A stretch of DNA of 64,000 bases from Acidobacteria bacterium UBA2999 (GCA_002346475.1 DDZV01000005.1:1-64000); one strand, 5' to 3'; counted from the stretch's first letter, positions 17,736-25,683 are shown. A program made the numbers and translations. Notes: generated by a model from the letters alone, not told the origin.

Positions 17736-17836
17736 AAAGTATATTTATACATCATTGTTGAATATTTAGTCAATTATTTGCTTGTTATTATTGGATATAT
17801 AGTATAATTATAAGCAAACAAGCATAATTATGAAAA
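17736..17836. promoter_or_regulatory. Four phased ARG-box-like palindromes between argC and argR
   Basis: Four AT-rich palindromic sites resemble the ArgR operator (TGAAT-wwww-ATTCA). The cores are GTATATTTATAC at 17739-17750 (centre 17744.5), TTGAATATTTAGTCAA at 17758-17773 (17765.5), GTATAATTATAA at 17802-17813 (17807.5) and GCATAATTATGA at 17822-17833 (17827.5). Centre spacings are 21, 42 and 20 bp, i.e. whole numbers of about 21 bp, as expected for hexameric ArgR binding paired boxes on one face of the helix. The last box covers the argR start codon, implying autorepression; the first pair lies nearer argC. Spacing seen directly; ArgR binding inferred. Confidence 0.72.
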
Positions 17837-18279
17837 CTCGACGGCAATCTATCATTCTTGACATTGTGCAGCGTGAACCAATTCACAACCAAGAACAGTT
17901 GCGTCACTGCGTTAAGGCGGCTGGGTTCGACGTAACGCAGGCGACTTTGTCTCGTGATATTCGAGATCTTGGCCTAGTAAAAGGTGGCAGTGATGGTGTG
18001 TACCGAACCCCGTCACAGCCTGGGACAAATCCAATGGCCGTTGCTTCAATACTGCAGCGGTCTTTATCTGATTACTTAGCGCGTGTAGATCGCGTTAATC
18101 ATATGCTGCTTTTACGGACTGGACCGGGACAAGCACAAGTGCTAGGTGTTGCGCTGGATCGCGCTGGCCTTCCAGAGATTGTTGGTACTGTTGCTGGTGA
18201 CGACACAATTTTAGTCATTGCGCCTGACGTACGTCGCGCGCGCACACTCGTTAAACGGCTAGAGGATTTTTCCTCATGA
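17830..18279 (+). CDS. argR: Arginine repressor ArgR
   Basis: Arginine-sensing transcription factor, 149 residues. The N-terminal winged helix contains QEQLRHCVKAAG and the recognition helix ATLSRDIRDLGLVKG. The C-terminal hexamerisation and arginine-binding domain has LLLRTGPGQAQVLGVALD and IVGTVAGDDTILVIAPD, with the Gly-Asp-Asp that contacts arginine in known ArgR proteins. The start codon lies inside an ARG-box-like palindrome. It overlaps argH by 4 bp (ATGA), so argR and argH are translationally coupled. Confidence 0.95.
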   Translation: MKTRRQSIILDIVQREPIHNQEQLRHCVKAAGFDVTQATLSRDIRDLGLVKGGSDGVYRTPSQPGTNPMAVASILQRSLSDYLARVDRVNHMLLLRTGPGQAQVLGVALDRAGLPEIVGTVAGDDTILVIAPDVRRARTLVKRLEDFSS

Positions 18280-19676
18280 CTATTTGGTCAGGAAGATTCG
18301 ACACGTTGCCAGATCCAGTTGCATTTGATTTTGGTGTCTCATTTAGTTTTGACCGTAGACTATTTGAGGATGATGTAACCGGCAGTATTGCTTGGGCTGA
18401 GGCGCTTGGCGCTGCAGGTGTTTTGTCAAAAGAGGAAACTGCTGCCATTACAGATGGGCTAAAGCAAATTCTTGATGAAGGCAGAAAGAACTCTAGTTTT
18501 ATTGCTGGAAAAGACGAGGATATTCATAGTTTTGTTGAACGTGAACTCATTGCAAGGATTGGTGATGCAGGGCGACGGCTTCATACGGGTCGTTCTCGCA
18601 ATGAGCAGGTTTCTCTTGATCTGCGCCTTTACTTGAAACGAAGAATCCCTGTATTGCAAAAAGCTGTTGCTAGTGTAGTGAAAGCTTGTGTAGATCAAGC
18701 TACTTCTGCACGCGAAGTAATGATGCCAGCATACACACACCTGCGGCGCGCACAGCCTGTACTTGTAGCTCATTTCTTTCTAGGCCATGTGACTGCCTTA
18801 CGGCGTGACTATGCGAGGCTTGCCATGTCAGCAGATGAGGCAGATGAACTGACTCTAGGTTCTGGAGCAGTGGCTGGCACGAGCTATCCAATTGACACGG
18901 CAGCTTTAGCTGCACGACTTGGTTTTAAGCGAGTTGTTTCTAACAGTCTAGAAGCGTCTTCTGAGCGGGATTTTGTTGCCTCATTTTTGTATGCCGTGGC
19001 ACTAACGATGATTCACCTAAGTCGTTTAGCTGAGGATGTGATTATTTTTACTGGAGAGGAGCACAGATTTTTTGAGCTATCTGATGCCTCAGCCACGGGT
19101 AGCAGCATGATGCCCCAGAAAAAGAATCCAGATCCTCTTGAACTAGTCCGTGGAAAAAGTGGGCGTGCACTTGGGCGGCTTACCGGTTGGTTAGCGACAA
19201 TGAAAGGTTTGCCTAGTGGTTACAACAAAGATCTTCAGGAAGACAAAGAAGCCATCTTTGATGCTGAAGCCACACTCTTATCGTCGCTAACTGCGACAGG
19301 CATTGTTGTTTCAAGCCTTCGTCTTAATGAAGCTCGATCTGAACAGGCAGCGTCAGGATTATTATTAGCCACGGACGTAGCAGATTATCTGGTTGCAAAG
19401 GGCATGCCCTTTCGACAGGCACATGAAGTTGTTGGTGCGATGGTTCGTCAGTTGATATCGCGCGGACAAGATTTTAGTGATTTAACGCTTAGTGAATGGC
19501 AAGAAGCCAGTGAGATGTTTGATGAAGATGTGCCGACAGTCATTACCGCAAAAGCTTCTGTTTTGGCACGATGCACGCCTCAGTCAACAAATCCTCAAGC
19601 TGTGCAGAAAGCGCTAGATGAATGCATGACATGGTTAGCGGAGATTACTGAAAGACCTGATTCAGGAACAGTTTAG
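18276..19676 (+). CDS. argH: Argininosuccinate lyase ArgH
   Basis: Last step of arginine synthesis: splits argininosuccinate into arginine and fumarate. It begins MTIWSGRFDTLPDP, and has HTGRSRNEQVSLDLRLYL, PAYTHLRRAQPVLVAHF and the superfamily signature GSSMMPQKKNPDPLE with the catalytic serine loop. Length 466 is normal. argG, the preceding enzyme, is not in this window. Overlaps argR by 4 bp. Confidence 0.96.
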   Translation: MTIWSGRFDTLPDPVAFDFGVSFSFDRRLFEDDVTGSIAWAEALGAAGVLSKEETAAITDGLKQILDEGRKNSSFIAGKDEDIHSFVERELIARIGDAGRRLHTGRSRNEQVSLDLRLYLKRRIPVLQKAVASVVKACVDQATSAREVMMPAYTHLRRAQPVLVAHFFLGHVTALRRDYARLAMSADEADELTLGSGAVAGTSYPIDTAALAARLGFKRVVSNSLEASSERDFVASFLYAVALTMIHLSRLAEDVIIFTGEEHRFFELSDASATGSSMMPQKKNPDPLELVRGKSGRALGRLTGWLATMKGLPSGYNKDLQEDKEAIFDAEATLLSSLTATGIVVSSLRLNEARSEQAASGLLLATDVADYLVAKGMPFRQAHEVVGAMVRQLISRGQDFSDLTLSEWQEASEMFDEDVPTVITAKASVLARCTPQSTNPQAVQKALDECMTWLAEITERPDSGTV

Positions 19677-19684
19677 GGCTTAAC

Positions 19685-19704
19685 GGTAAGGCGCTTGCCT
19701 TGCC
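19685..19704 (+). terminator. Hairpin after argH
   Basis: GGTAAGGC and GCCTTGCC form an 8-bp stem (one G-T pair) around a 4-base loop, 9 bp after the argH stop. There is no clean T-run behind it, so it may be a weak or Rho-assisted terminator or only an mRNA end hairpin. Confidence 0.4.
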
Positions 19705-19775
19705 ATTGCCTTCGCCCCCTGTTACACTTTTGCCTACCTATACGATCAGTTTTCGATATCCCACCTGAACTGATC

Positions 19776-20489
19776 ATGGATATTAGAGAAACTCCGGGGG
19801 AGTTAATGCAGCAACGCCGTCTTCGGCTTGGTGACAGCGTGGATGATTATTGTCCACGAGAACGACGTATCACAAACCATGCAATCGTTTCGATGGTTGA
19901 CGATGAAATAAAGCAGACTCGTTGTACCACTTGTGACGTTGATCATGAATACAAGCAGGCCAAAGTGCCATCACCACGTCGAAAAAAATCTAAGAATTCA
20001 GCACTTGCTAATGATGTCGTAGCAGGTGAATCAGAGATGCATCCTGATGCCCCATTGGCTGATGAAAGTATAGACAAGGCAATACTTTCTGACTCTGTTC
20101 TTAAGCAGGAACCGTCGGCCAGTAATGATCAATCGTCAATAACTAATTCTGAAACTAATGCCGTTGATGATGGTGTGTCTGCAACATCTCGTAACGAATC
20201 TGAGGACGAAGGCCCAGTAAACAGGCCTTTAATTCGGGCGACACTTCCGCGTCCTGAAGGTCAGACACCTGAGCGAAAGTTGCCTGACTTTACGGTGCGC
20301 CAACCTGGGTTTCGTGGACGACCTGACTCAGGGAATAATAAGGCTCCACGCAAAAGTCGGCGGAGGAATGGCCGTGGACAGCAGTCTGGAGGCAACCACC
20401 AGCATCGCGGACAACGCAAGAATAGTAACCGCACTGATGGGTCTCAACGGCAGGGAGCTTCTGGTCGAGCGCGTAAGCGTGGACGTTGA
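19776..20489 (+). CDS. Hypothetical protein with CxxC site and basic Gly/Arg-rich tail
   Basis: No known function. From ATG 19776 it has 237 residues. The N-terminal 60 residues (GDSVDDYCPRERRITNHAI, then TRCTTCDVDHEYKQAKVP) carry a CxxC-x2-H pattern that could bind zinc; similar openings are, to my recollection, common in Acidobacteriota proteins. The middle is acidic and low-complexity. The last 70 residues are rich in Arg, Gly, Gln and Asn (KSRRRNGRGQQSGGNHQHRG) like an RNA-binding RGG-type tail. The upstream in-frame start at 19695 adds a cysteine-rich leader that looks untranslated. Nucleic-acid binding is inference. Confidence 0.7.
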   Translation: MDIRETPGELMQQRRLRLGDSVDDYCPRERRITNHAIVSMVDDEIKQTRCTTCDVDHEYKQAKVPSPRRKKSKNSALANDVVAGESEMHPDAPLADESIDKAILSDSVLKQEPSASNDQSSITNSETNAVDDGVSATSRNESEDEGPVNRPLIRATLPRPEGQTPERKLPDFTVRQPGFRGRPDSGNNKAPRKSRRRNGRGQQSGGNHQHRGQRKNSNRTDGSQRQGASGRARKRGR

Positions 20490-20532
20490 GAGTGAGACTA
20501 GTTTAATTTTTTGCTTTTTCTTCTAACTAACG

Positions 20533-21318
20533 ATGATTGATTTTAGTGATAAAAAAGGATTAATCGTAGGAGTAGCCAATAAGCGCTCCATTGCATGGGC
20601 TATTGCGCAAGCAACAGCTCGGTGCGGTGCTCAGTTAGCACTTACTTACCAGGGGCGATTCGAGGAAAAAGTTAAGGATCTATCTAAGGGGCTGGATCAG
20701 CCACTTGTTATACCGTGCGACCTTAGTTCTGATACTGAGATCGATGCTTTGTTTACAGAGGTTGATCGGGTTTTTGGCGGGTTAGATTTTCTCGTGCACA
20801 GTGTGGCATTTGCACCTCGTGATGAACTAACATCACAATTTTCAAATACATCAAGAGCAGGATTTCAAACGGCTCTTGATATTTCAACATACTCACTTAT
20901 CGCACTTGCTCGTGGTGCCGCACCGCTTATGGAGCGTCGAGGTGGCGGTAGTATTCTTACGCTTACTTATCTTGGGAGTCAGCGGGTTTTTCCAAATTAC
21001 AACGTTATGGGTGTTGCGAAAGCAGCGCTTGAAGCTTCTGTTCGTTATCTCGCTTCCGATCTCGGCCCACAAAATATTCGTGTGAACGCTGTTTCGGCTG
21101 GTCCAATTAAGACACTGGCAGCCGCTGGTATTTCTGGGTTTTCTAATATTCTTTCGGTTTACCGTGATCGAGCTCCACTCAAACGTAATATTGCAGCTTC
21201 AGAAATTGGAGAAGTTTCTGCATTCCTTCTCAGTGATGTTGCAGGTGGTATAACTGGTGAAGTGCTGATAGTTGATGGAGGATTTCACGCTGTTGGTACG
21301 GAGAGTATTTCCAGCTAG
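20533..21318 (+). CDS. fabI: Enoyl-ACP reductase FabI
   Basis: NADH-dependent enoyl-acyl-carrier-protein reductase of type II fatty acid synthesis. SDR fold with the divergent FabI nucleotide motif GLIVGVANKRSIAWAIAQ, HSVAFAPRDELTSQF, and the catalytic pair LTYLGSQRVFPNYNVMGVAK in which Tyr and Lys are six residues apart. The tail has FLLSDVAGGITGEVLIVDGGFHAVG. Length 261 is usual. The intact Tyr-x6-Lys site indicates an active triclosan-target type enzyme. No other fab genes adjoin. Confidence 0.96.
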   Translation: MIDFSDKKGLIVGVANKRSIAWAIAQATARCGAQLALTYQGRFEEKVKDLSKGLDQPLVIPCDLSSDTEIDALFTEVDRVFGGLDFLVHSVAFAPRDELTSQFSNTSRAGFQTALDISTYSLIALARGAAPLMERRGGGSILTLTYLGSQRVFPNYNVMGVAKAALEASVRYLASDLGPQNIRVNAVSAGPIKTLAAAGISGFSNILSVYRDRAPLKRNIAASEIGEVSAFLLSDVAGGITGEVLIVDGGFHAVGTESISS

Positions 21319-21338
21319 GGACAATCTAGTGCCCTGCT

Positions 21339-22058
21339 TCAACTTTTGTTAGACCATTGTTCCATTCGGATTGCTTCCCTGGGAACTCCTAGTGCATTGA
21401 GTGTTGAAGTTGCCTGATCTACCATTGCAGTTGGCCCACAGACGAAGCAAAGTGTTTCTGCCGGATTTTCTATAACAGCTTTAAAATTTAACAAGCTAAT
21501 ACGGCCGCGTGCTCCCTGCCACGCCAGGTCGTCGCGTGTTACTGTTTGATGTAGTTTTATTTGACCTGTCCTTGCGTAATGATCAAATTCTTCCATGAAA
21601 GCAAAATCTTCTGTGCGCCGTGCGCTGTAAACTAATGTGATAGTTTTTTTGAGTTTCATACGAAGTGCGTGGTCAAGCATTGATCTAAGTGGTGCGATGC
21701 CAGTCCCTCCTCCAATAAACAGCAGATTTTCTTCAATTGGAAGTTTTGGCAAAACAAAAGAGCCAATAGGGCCTTCAATATCTATTAATTGACCTTTCTC
21801 AAGTGCAGGTAAATGTGTCCCAGGGGATCCGTTATCCTCCACAGCTACGAGCACTTCAAGCATTCTTGAAGAAGCCGCCTGTTCAGGTGAACAAGCAATT
21901 GAATATGGACGCTTTAGGTCAAGTCCATGCTGACCGATCACGATGGCCTGCCCTGGGTTAAACGGGAAGCTCTTCTTCTCAAGATTCAGCTGAACGAGGA
22001 GCGCACGCGGAGTTGCAGGTATTACAGCGGCAATTGGAATAGTTATGTTTGAAGTCAC
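21339..22058 (-). CDS. FAD/NAD(P)-binding ferredoxin-reductase-like protein
   Basis: FNR-fold flavoprotein of 239 residues. FAD binding is shown by RPYSIACSPEQ, the phosphate-binding loop by GTHLPALEKGQLIDIEGPIG, and NAD(P) binding by LFIGGGTGIAPLRSMLDHAL and FVCGPTAMVDQ. No iron-sulfur domain or C-terminal cysteine cluster (as in PyrK) is present, so it is probably a free reductase donating electrons to an unknown ferredoxin or oxygenase. Convergent with fabI, 20 bp between stops. Confidence 0.85.
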   Translation of the reverse strand: MTSNITIPIAAVIPATPRALLVQLNLEKKSFPFNPGQAIVIGQHGLDLKRPYSIACSPEQAASSRMLEVLVAVEDNGSPGTHLPALEKGQLIDIEGPIGSFVLPKLPIEENLLFIGGGTGIAPLRSMLDHALRMKLKKTITLVYSARRTEDFAFMEEFDHYARTGQIKLHQTVTRDDLAWQGARGRISLLNFKAVIENPAETLCFVCGPTAMVDQATSTLNALGVPREAIRMEQWSNKS

Positions 22059-22092
22059 GATCTTAGAGTGTAACTCAGGACATAATATCTAC

Positions 22093-22320
22093 ATGTCACG
22101 TATTCGTCGTCTTAGAGGAGTACTGCTCCGTTTCACCCAACGTCGATTACTGGCCACGATGTCTGGCATAGTAATTGCTGCGCCTGGGATAATTCTCCTA
22201 TTTTTCGATTACATCTGGGAAACAGGAGTGACTGATGGCCTGGCATTGATTGTTTTAGCTACAGGGCTTTCTTTGGTTTTTATTGGATTAATGGGGCGTC
22301 AGCCTGATTGGGTGGATTAG
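22093..22320 (+). CDS. Small two-helix membrane protein
   Basis: From ATG 22093 it is a 75-residue protein with an arginine-rich start (MSRIRRLRGVLLRFTQRR), two membrane helices (about 21-40 and 47-65), and a short tail GRQPDWVD. No family recognised. An earlier in-frame start at 22045 lies inside the divergent reductase gene and adds 16 unlikely residues. Positive-inside rule places both ends in the cytoplasm. Confidence 0.55.
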   Translation: MSRIRRLRGVLLRFTQRRLLATMSGIVIAAPGIILLFFDYIWETGVTDGLALIVLATGLSLVFIGLMGRQPDWVD

Positions 22321-22331
22321 AGGCTATTCTT

Positions 22332-23015
22332 TTATCTTGGGGGGAGAACCGCGTACTTAGTAAGGTCTTCTATTCCAGCGTTGGCAAATCCATCTCGTCG
22401 TTCTCGACATTTACTACACTGACCACAATGATGCACGCCATCTGGATTCATACAAGACAACGTGAGCTCAAGTGGTACGTGCAAGGTAGCCCCTAGTCGA
22501 ATAACATCAGGTTTGTGCATTGAGGCAAAGGGCGTGGCAATTTGAATCTTTGTAGAGAGTGCCAGTGAGAGAGCGTGAGCAATAGCATGAAAGAATTCAG
22601 GTGTTGCGTCAGGGAACGGATTTCCTGCCAACGATCCAAGCGCGATTCGCTCAATGCCATGCTGAGAACAATAGATTGCTGCTTTGCTAAGCAGGATGAT
22701 ATTACGGCCAGTTAGATAAACATCTTCATCTGGCGTGTCGAAGTCAGGCGGATTTCCACTTATAGCCCAATGTGTAGGGGGATAAAGATCGCTCACGCTG
22801 AAGAAGAGATTTACAAGTGGTCGAGCATGAGCGAGTGGTGGTGAATCAAGAATCGTAGTTAGAGCTTTTAATTCAGCTTTTTCCCAGGCTAGCCCTGTGC
22901 TTATGTAGAGTGGCTGCACGATCGATGCCTGTGCTTCCCTTGCAGCAAGCACTGTGCTATCAAGGCCTGCTGAAAGAAGAACCGCTGTTACAGTTTTATC
23001 CATTTCGCGTACCAT
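22332..23015 (-). CDS. queC: 7-cyano-7-deazaguanine synthase QueC (variant P-loop)
   Basis: ATP-dependent enzyme making preQ0 from 7-carboxy-7-deazaguanine in queuosine synthesis, 227 residues. The PP-loop is LLSAGLDSTVLA, where the usual Ser-Gly-Gly is Ser-Ala-Gly. The zinc site at the C-terminus is complete: LTLSCMNPDGVHHCGQCSKCRERRDGF (four cysteines). YLTGRNIILLSKAAIYC matches the family's conserved PGRN-type stretch with TGRN. It is divergent from queD, 52 bp apart, which supports the pathway call. Confidence 0.82.
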   Translation of the reverse strand: MVREMDKTVTAVLLSAGLDSTVLAAREAQASIVQPLYISTGLAWEKAELKALTTILDSPPLAHARPLVNLFFSVSDLYPPTHWAISGNPPDFDTPDEDVYLTGRNIILLSKAAIYCSQHGIERIALGSLAGNPFPDATPEFFHAIAHALSLALSTKIQIATPFASMHKPDVIRLGATLHVPLELTLSCMNPDGVHHCGQCSKCRERRDGFANAGIEDLTKYAVLPPR

Positions 23016-23067
23016 TAACTAACTTGACAGTTTACCGTGGTTTTAACAGGTAGTATTTGGAGCGACT

Positions 23068-23469
23068 ATGTATTCCGTTACTAAGCGTATTGAATTCTGT
23101 TATGGGCATCGTTTGCTTGATTACGATGGTATTTGTAAACATCCGCATGGGCATAATGCAATTGCCGAAATTGAAGTCCGCACGGATGTTCTTGATAATC
23201 GAAATATGGTTGTAGATTTTAGTGACATCAAACGCATGGTTAAGGGTTGGATCGATCGTGAACTCGATCACAAAATGATTTTACGTCATGATGATCCTAT
23301 GGTTGAGCCATTGAAAGCACTGGGTGAGCCATTATATTTATTGGATAGCAATCCGACAGTTGAACGTATAGCCCAGTTGGTTTTTGAGGTTTCTCGTAAT
23401 GAAGGGTTGCCTGTAGTACGTGTTACTGTTTGGGAAACGCCAACATCTTGGGCCACCTACAGCGATTAA
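23068..23469 (+). CDS. queD: 6-carboxy-tetrahydropterin synthase QueD-like (PTPS family)
   Basis: Family of 6-pyruvoyl-tetrahydropterin synthases; the QueD branch makes 6-carboxy-tetrahydropterin for queuosine. Zinc ligands are the early GHRL histidine and the pair in CKHPHGHN, whose Cys is the catalytic residue placed as in QueD (Cys-x3-HGH). VDFSDIKRMVKGWIDRELDHKMIL and a C-terminal VRVTVWETPTSWATY with the substrate-binding Glu complete the set. The family also includes folate-pathway enzymes, but queC next door favours QueD. queE and queF are not in the window. Confidence 0.88.
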   Translation: MYSVTKRIEFCYGHRLLDYDGICKHPHGHNAIAEIEVRTDVLDNRNMVVDFSDIKRMVKGWIDRELDHKMILRHDDPMVEPLKALGEPLYLLDSNPTVERIAQLVFEVSRNEGLPVVRVTVWETPTSWATYSD

Positions 23470-24128
23470 TCGTTTTCGATCTTGATGGTACACTGATTGA
23501 CTCTCGGCACGATCTAGCTGACGCGGCAAATCAGCTTGTTAAGGAACTAGGCGGCACACCACTGGATCTGGATACAGTGACTCAAATGGTTGGCGGTGGC
23601 GCTGAAACTCTTGTAAGGCGAGCACTTCACGCTGCTGGTCTTCCTTCAGGGACTGAGAAAGAGCTAGAACGATTCCTTCAACTTTACGATAATTGTCTTC
23701 TTAACCATACCTGTATTTATCCTGGACTAATCGAAACGTTGGTGCAGGCTAGCTGTCTCGCGACACTGTCTCTACTTACTAATAAACCGAGCGATCCAAG
23801 TGAGCGTATCCTTCGTGGGTTAGGGATCCGTAGGTTCTTCGATCAAGTCATTGGTGGAGATAGTCCATGGCCGCGAAAGCCAGACCCGACTGCATTGTTT
23901 CAGCTGATGGCAGCTGCTGGGACTGACCGTTCAAGGACATTGCTTGTTGGAGATTCGTATGTTGATCTTGAAACAGCTAGACAGGCTGAAATACCGTGCT
24001 GTTTAGTTTCGTACGGATTTGGTTTCCAAGGCGTTGATCAAGATCGTCTCGATGAGCAAGACTGTATTGCAGTTGATGCAGTTTCTCTTACTGCGGTGAT
24101 TAAAAAATTTGTTCGTGAGTTTACCTAG
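23430..24128 (+). CDS. gph: HAD phosphatase, phosphoglycolate-phosphatase-like
   Basis: HAD hydrolase with motif I VFDLDGTLIDS, motif II SLLTNKPSD, motif III Lys in PWPRKPDPTALF and motif IV LLVGDSYVDLETA. The alpha-helical cap lies between motifs I and II, as in Gph, so phosphoglycolate is the likeliest substrate. Motif I sits so close to the queD stop that translation must begin inside queD. The only candidates are TTG 23430 (233 codons) or TTG 23448, so the gene has a non-ATG start and is coupled to queD. Confidence 0.82.
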   Translation: MGNANILGHLQRLIVFDLDGTLIDSRHDLADAANQLVKELGGTPLDLDTVTQMVGGGAETLVRRALHAAGLPSGTEKELERFLQLYDNCLLNHTCIYPGLIETLVQASCLATLSLLTNKPSDPSERILRGLGIRRFFDQVIGGDSPWPRKPDPTALFQLMAAAGTDRSRTLLVGDSYVDLETARQAEIPCCLVSYGFGFQGVDQDRLDEQDCIAVDAVSLTAVIKKFVREFT

Positions 24129-24149
24129 TACTAGTTGTTAAATCTAATT

Positions 24150-25601
24150 TTATGGCTTTGTGCTAAATGGTAGTTCATACGAAAAATAGCCGAATGCTCC
24201 TACAGAGACTTGGTTTTTTGTAATGATTACTGGAACCGAAAACCCAAGGATTGTTTGTGTGTTACCTACGTTCCAACCCGTACGGAAACCAGGCGCCAAA
24301 GTCCACACGGTTGTCCAATTAGTTGCTTCGGCCTGAGCGTCTTCGAATTCAATAACAGCTTCGAGCATTGGCTGGAACATGGGGGAAGCTCGCCAGATAT
24401 TACTTAAAGCTAGATGAGGTGTAAAAGTTTTATTGTCTTCGGAAGGTATGTGCGTGAAGCCTGCGTTCCAGTGTAGATAGCTGTTCCCCAATTGCTTGCT
24501 GAAGGGTAGATTCAATTGCCATCCTGCAGTCCCTCCAAGGTTTTTTGAAGCACTTCCGCTAGGAAGGATTAGTGTGAGCCGAGGCGAGAACGCTGGCAGA
24601 GTAGCTGTCTCAGGCATTGCTTGTAATCGATAGTGTAGTTGTAAGTCGCCGACACCTTGGCCTAGGCCGGTAGTGCTATAAGGTACGGTGTAAGATAGCT
24701 GGTGACGCCAGCCGAGGAGTGGCCACTCCTGCGTAAAGGTTGTTTCCCATTCTGTACGATTCCGAAAGTTCACTCCAACAATATTCTGAAAGATACCTGC
24801 TTCTTGGTTGAAGGCTTCTTCAACAAAAAAAGAATTGTCAAGCATTTCAAATGGTTGTGTCGTGTTACTACCCTTTGGAGCAGGTTGTGCGGCAGCAGGT
24901 AGTGCTAGCATTGCGAGCAGGATCAATGTTTGCGCTGCCCGCACTAATAATTTTGATGCTGCCTGTGTTCCAATAGTGATGGTCTGGTGATTTTCTTTTC
25001 GTAGACGGACGCTGTCTGCTACTCCATCACGTGCTTCAACTTGAATAGATTGGCCAGGTTTTAAATCGTGATGTTCGAGAAATCTTAGAAATGGTTTGTC
25101 TTGATCAATAACTCGAACAACTTTTACCTCAGTATCTAGAGGACATGTCAGAAGACTTTGTGTATTTTGTGGTTTTAAGGATCCTTTCGAGTCAGGAATC
25201 GGATCTCCATGAGGATCGGTAGCTGGACGACCTAACATTTCGTCCATTCGGTCAACCAGACGATCTGATACAGCATGCTCAAGCTGTTCGGCATCCTCGT
25301 GAACTTCGTCCCATTTCAGTCCCATCACGTTGACCAAAAAAAGCTCAATGAGTCGATGCCTACGTAGGACTAGGGTCGCAAGTTTCTTACCAGCGGACGT
25401 GAGCATTACACCTGCATAGGGCTCGTATTCCACTAGTCCGGACTCAGCCAGTGTCTTGACCATTGTTGTCGCCGTACCAGGAGAAATATCTAATGTCGCT
25501 GCAAGTTGACCCATCGGCAGGAGTCGTTGTTTAGGCTCTAGTCCTGCAGTGCCTTGGTAGATAGCTTTGAGATAGTCTTCAACAGTGCTTGATGGGGACA
25601 T
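24150..25601 (-). CDS. DtxR/MntR-type regulator fused in frame to a secreted beta-barrel-like protein
   Basis: Open frame of 483 residues joining two proteins normally separate. Residues 1-75 are a winged helix (TVEDYLKAIYQ, DISPGTATTMVKTLAESGLVEYEP). Residues 80-125 are the metal and dimerisation domain (RRHRLIELFLV, HEDAEQLEHAVSDRL). The residue that is Cys102 in DtxR is Glu105 here, as in manganese-sensing MntR. Residues 155-221 form a FeoA-like domain ending ITIGTQAASKLLVR, a normal DtxR C-terminus. There follows directly a signal peptide (TLILLAMLALPAAAQ) and about 240 residues of beta-rich sequence like the MetA-pathway outer-membrane transporter family. GTG at 24942-24944 could start the second protein alone. 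Confidence 0.8.
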   Translation of the reverse strand: MSPSSTVEDYLKAIYQGTAGLEPKQRLLPMGQLAATLDISPGTATTMVKTLAESGLVEYEPYAGVMLTSAGKKLATLVLRRHRLIELFLVNVMGLKWDEVHEDAEQLEHAVSDRLVDRMDEMLGRPATDPHGDPIPDSKGSLKPQNTQSLLTCPLDTEVKVVRVIDQDKPFLRFLEHHDLKPGQSIQVEARDGVADSVRLRKENHQTITIGTQAASKLLVRAAQTLILLAMLALPAAAQPAPKGSNTTQPFEMLDNSFFVEEAFNQEAGIFQNIVGVNFRNRTEWETTFTQEWPLLGWRHQLSYTVPYSTTGLGQGVGDLQLHYRLQAMPETATLPAFSPRLTLILPSGSASKNLGGTAGWQLNLPFSKQLGNSYLHWNAGFTHIPSEDNKTFTPHLALSNIWRASPMFQPMLEAVIEFEDAQAEATNWTTVWTLAPGFRTGWNVGNTQTILGFSVPVIITKNQVSVGAFGYFSYELPFSTKP

Positions 25602-25630
25602 TACTTCTGTCAGTTTAACCGACCACTACC

Positions 25631-25683
25631 AGTCAAATCATTGACTTTTGCTTCTCATATATATAATTTTGACTAATCAAAAT
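25631..25683. promoter_or_regulatory. Two operator-like inverted repeats between the regulator and oxidase genes
   Basis: Two palindromes lie in the 80-bp divergent gap. AGTCAA-atca-TTGACT spans 25631-25646 with perfect 6-bp arms. ATTTTGA-ctaa-TCAAAAT spans 25666-25683 with perfect 7-bp arms and runs into the ATG of the multicopper oxidase. Both share a TTGACT/TCAA core and a 4-bp spacer; centres are 36 bp apart. This geometry fits DtxR/MntR-family operators, so the regulator at 24.1-25.6 kb probably represses itself and the oxidase-ZIP genes. Repeats are seen directly; the regulator assignment is inferred from position. Confidence 0.65.

Noticed and set aside
23024..23056. TTGACA followed by TAGTAT before queD as a promoter
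   Set aside because: The spacer is 21 bp, too long for a normal sigma-70 promoter; also no preQ1 riboswitch pattern was seen before queD.
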